Shown in pieces: positions 62,578 to 64,000 of a stretch of 64,000 nucleotides of DNA (position 1 is its first letter; every line of letters begins with the position of its first letter). The notes under the pieces were generated by a model that was not told where the DNA came from, did no database searches, and was given only the letters and a program-made list of their open reading frames with translations. A program made the translations under genes and the position numbers. The DNA comes from Oceanicola sp. D3. Its GTDB lineage: Bacteria > Pseudomonadota > Alphaproteobacteria > Rhodobacterales > Rhodobacteraceae. The stretch is from assembly GCF_006351965.1 (NCBI RefSeq), contig NZ_CP040932.1, positions 2,480,001 through 2,544,000 on the forward strand. Reading direction: 5' to 3'.

Positions 62578-63456
62578 TCAGGTGTCTGACGCGGAGCGCG
62601 ACTTGAGCCACGTCAAGACGTTGGTCACCGACTGATTGTTTCTGGCGGTTCGCGGGATGAGGACATAGAAGTCACTTCTGTCCGCGTCCCAGGCTGGGCC
62701 AACCTCGATCAAACGGCCTGCTTCGAGGTCAGGGGTCACCAGAAACCGGCTTACCAGGGCCACACCTTGCCCGGCGATGGCTGCATCCACCGCAAGCGAC
62801 GTTTGGCTCAGACGAAGGTGCCGAGCAGATTGGTTCTTTACGCCCAGTTGCGCAAGATAGCTGGGCCATAGGTCATGGGTGTCATGGACCTTCGGCAGTT
62901 TGCTGAGCGCTTCTGGTTCAAGAGGGATATCGCCCTCGTCCGCAAACATTGGCGCTGCGACCGCGATAAGCGATTGCTTGAACAAAAGGGTTACGTCCAG
63001 TGACGCGCCGAACGGCGGCGATCCTTGGCGCACTGCAAGGTCTATCCCGTCACTATGGAAGCTGGAAACTTTCTCGGTCGCCATGATCCGCAAATCAATG
63101 TTCGGGTGTGCAGAGGTGAAGTCTGGTAGGTTGGGGATCAGCCATTTCGCAGCAAAGGTCGGAGTGACGCTGATAAGAACCTTGTTCGGCTCTGGCTTCA
63201 GCTCTGCCGTTGCGGATCGAAGGTCGGCAAAAATTCCCGCAATCCTGTTGTGGTAGCTTCGCCCGACCGATGTGAACCTCAGGCCTTTCGGCACCCGTTC
63301 AAACAAGACCACACCAAGTTGCGCTTCGAGTTGGCGCACATGTTGCGCAACGGCCCCCTGCGTGACGCCCAGTTCTTCCGCTGCTGAGCGGAAACTGAGG
63401 CGGCGGCCTGCGGCATCGAACGCACGCAAACTGTTGAGTGGGGGTAGTTCAGTCAC
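62578..63456 (-). CDS. LysR-family regulator (GcvA-like)
   Basis: A 292-residue LysR protein. The N-terminus LPPLNSLRAFDAAGRRLSF and helix-turn-helix AAEELGVTQGAVAQHVRQLE are of the GcvA/AmpR type; the effector domain has VTPTFAAKWLIPNLPDF. It is divergent from the SDR gene 98 bp away and probably controls it. Confidence 0.93.
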   Translation of the reverse strand: MTELPPLNSLRAFDAAGRRLSFRSAAEELGVTQGAVAQHVRQLEAQLGVVLFERVPKGLRFTSVGRSYHNRIAGIFADLRSATAELKPEPNKVLISVTPTFAAKWLIPNLPDFTSAHPNIDLRIMATEKVSSFHSDGIDLAVRQGSPPFGASLDVTLLFKQSLIAVAAPMFADEGDIPLEPEALSKLPKVHDTHDLWPSYLAQLGVKNQSARHLRLSQTSLAVDAAIAGQGVALVSRFLVTPDLEAGRLIEVGPAWDADRSDFYVLIPRTARNNQSVTNVLTWLKSRSASDT

Positions 63457-63554
63457 TCTGCAATAGTATTTCTACTGTCATGTAGCATCAATTCTCAATC
63501 GAACCTCCCAGAATGGGCCATTATATATGCCATAACCATGAAGGGATGCTCAGT

Positions 63555-64000
63555 ATGGCAGTAGAAAAAGTAGCTCTGATCACAGCTGGCGGCAGCGGCA
63601 TGGGGGCGGATGCAGCCCGTAAACTGGCAGAAGATGGGTTCAAAGTCGGCATCCTGTCCTCGTCCGGTAAGGGAGAGGCGCTCGGCGGCGAACTGGGCGG
63701 CTTTGGTGTGACGGGCTCCAACCTTGATGGTGGAGCGCTGAACGCTTTGATCGATGGTGCGAAGGATCGTTGGGGCCGTATCGATGTCTTGGTGAACTCT
63801 GCTGGCCACGGCCCCAAGGGACCGGTTCTCGAAATCAGCGACGTCGACTGGCATCAAGGCATGGAAGTCTACCTGATGAACGTCATCCGTCCGACACGGC
63901 TTGTCACCTCATTGATGCAGAAGCAGGGCGGTGGGGCAATCATCAACATTTCGACCTATGCCGCTTTCGAACCCGACCCTCTTTTTCCAACGTCGGGGGT
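63555..64000 (+). CDS. Short-chain dehydrogenase/reductase (partial, C-terminus off window)
   Basis: The first ~148 residues of an SDR. The nucleotide motif reads TAGGSGMGADAARKLA, with TAGGSGMG in place of TGxxxGxG. NSAGHG corresponds to the NNAG motif and NISTYAAF to the active-site Ser region; the catalytic YxxxK lies beyond the edge. The ATG at 63555 has AAGGG nine bases upstream; an in-frame ATG at 63546 is less likely. It is divergent from a LysR gene. Confidence 0.9.
   Translation, partial: MAVEKVALITAGGSGMGADAARKLAEDGFKVGILSSSGKGEALGGELGGFGVTGSNLDGGALNALIDGAKDRWGRIDVLVNSAGHGPKGPVLEISDVDWHQGMEVYLMNVIRPTRLVTSLMQKQGGGAIINISTYAAFEPDPLFPTSG

Noticed and set aside
63465-63476. LysR-box-like AGTA-TTTC-TACT between the last LysR and the SDR gene
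   Set aside because: Plausible by position but very short, and other AT-rich dyads (such as 63516-63531) compete for the role.
1-64000. CRISPR arrays, rRNA genes and intact insertion sequences
   Set aside because: No regularly spaced repeats, no rRNA-like sequence and no full transposase with terminal inverted repeats were seen on reading the window.

Overview
The window looks like an alphaproteobacterial chromosome, most likely Rhodobacterales (Roseobacter group). This is inferred from the high GC, a rhizobial/roseobacter-style rhamnose locus, TRAP and ABC uptake systems next to aromatic-catabolism genes, a LuxI-type synthase and a prophage/GTA-like packaging remnant. No species is claimed. 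No rRNA, tRNA or CRISPR array was seen.

1-9.9 kb is a nearly complete L-rhamnose locus. rhaA (cut by the left edge) and the fused aldolase/dehydrogenase rhaD run leftward. The DeoR repressor rhaR, the ABC importer rhaSTPQ, mutarotase rhaU and kinase rhaK run rightward. A 69-bp nested dyad lies between them.

10.0-19.6 kb is a leftward operon: two ABC permeases, an ATPase, a binding protein, a PHP-like hydrolase, a [2Fe-2S] ferredoxin, a Rieske oxygenase alpha subunit, a glutamine-synthetase-like ligase and a CHMI-family isomerase. A divergent IclR regulator faces it across a perfect 25-bp palindrome. The set suggests import of a nitrogenous or aromatic compound, gamma-glutamylation and ring oxygenation.

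19.7-30.3 kb is a signalling island: three histidine kinases, three paralogous response regulators whose C-termini look like catalytically dead GGDEF domains, one HPt protein, one CheY-like regulator and one LuxI-type acyl-homoserine-lactone synthase with no LuxR partner. This is the strongest candidate for an undescribed system in the window.

30.3-44.6 kb is a Wzx/Wzy-type exopolysaccharide cluster: polymerase, co-polymerase without kinase domain, OPX lipoprotein, flippase, three glycosyltransferases, galU, and a fusion of a WecG/TagA glycosyltransferase with a phosphoglycosyl transferase. A LuxR-type response regulator sits inside it, and three of its promoter regions carry similar TATCC/GGRTA dyads. 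The cluster is bracketed by two direct copies of an ~87-bp repeat. Its right end holds a decayed recombinase fragment abutting an hsdR fragment.

44.6-58.3 kb is an aromatic catabolism region: LigB/LigA-type extradiol dioxygenase, alpha/beta hydrolase, SnoaL-like protein, IclR, FAH-family hydrolase, P450 with ferredoxin, two convergent LysR paralogues, then an aldehyde dehydrogenase, a CMD-family protein, a beta-hydroxyacid dehydrogenase and a TRAP transporter.

58.4-62.3 kb is a phage-like remnant: serine recombinase with an altered active-site motif, two tandem P27-type terminase small subunits, a helix-turn-helix-like packaging protein, a small membrane protein and a ParB-methyltransferase fusion. 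The window ends with a LysR gene divergent from an SDR gene cut by the right edge.
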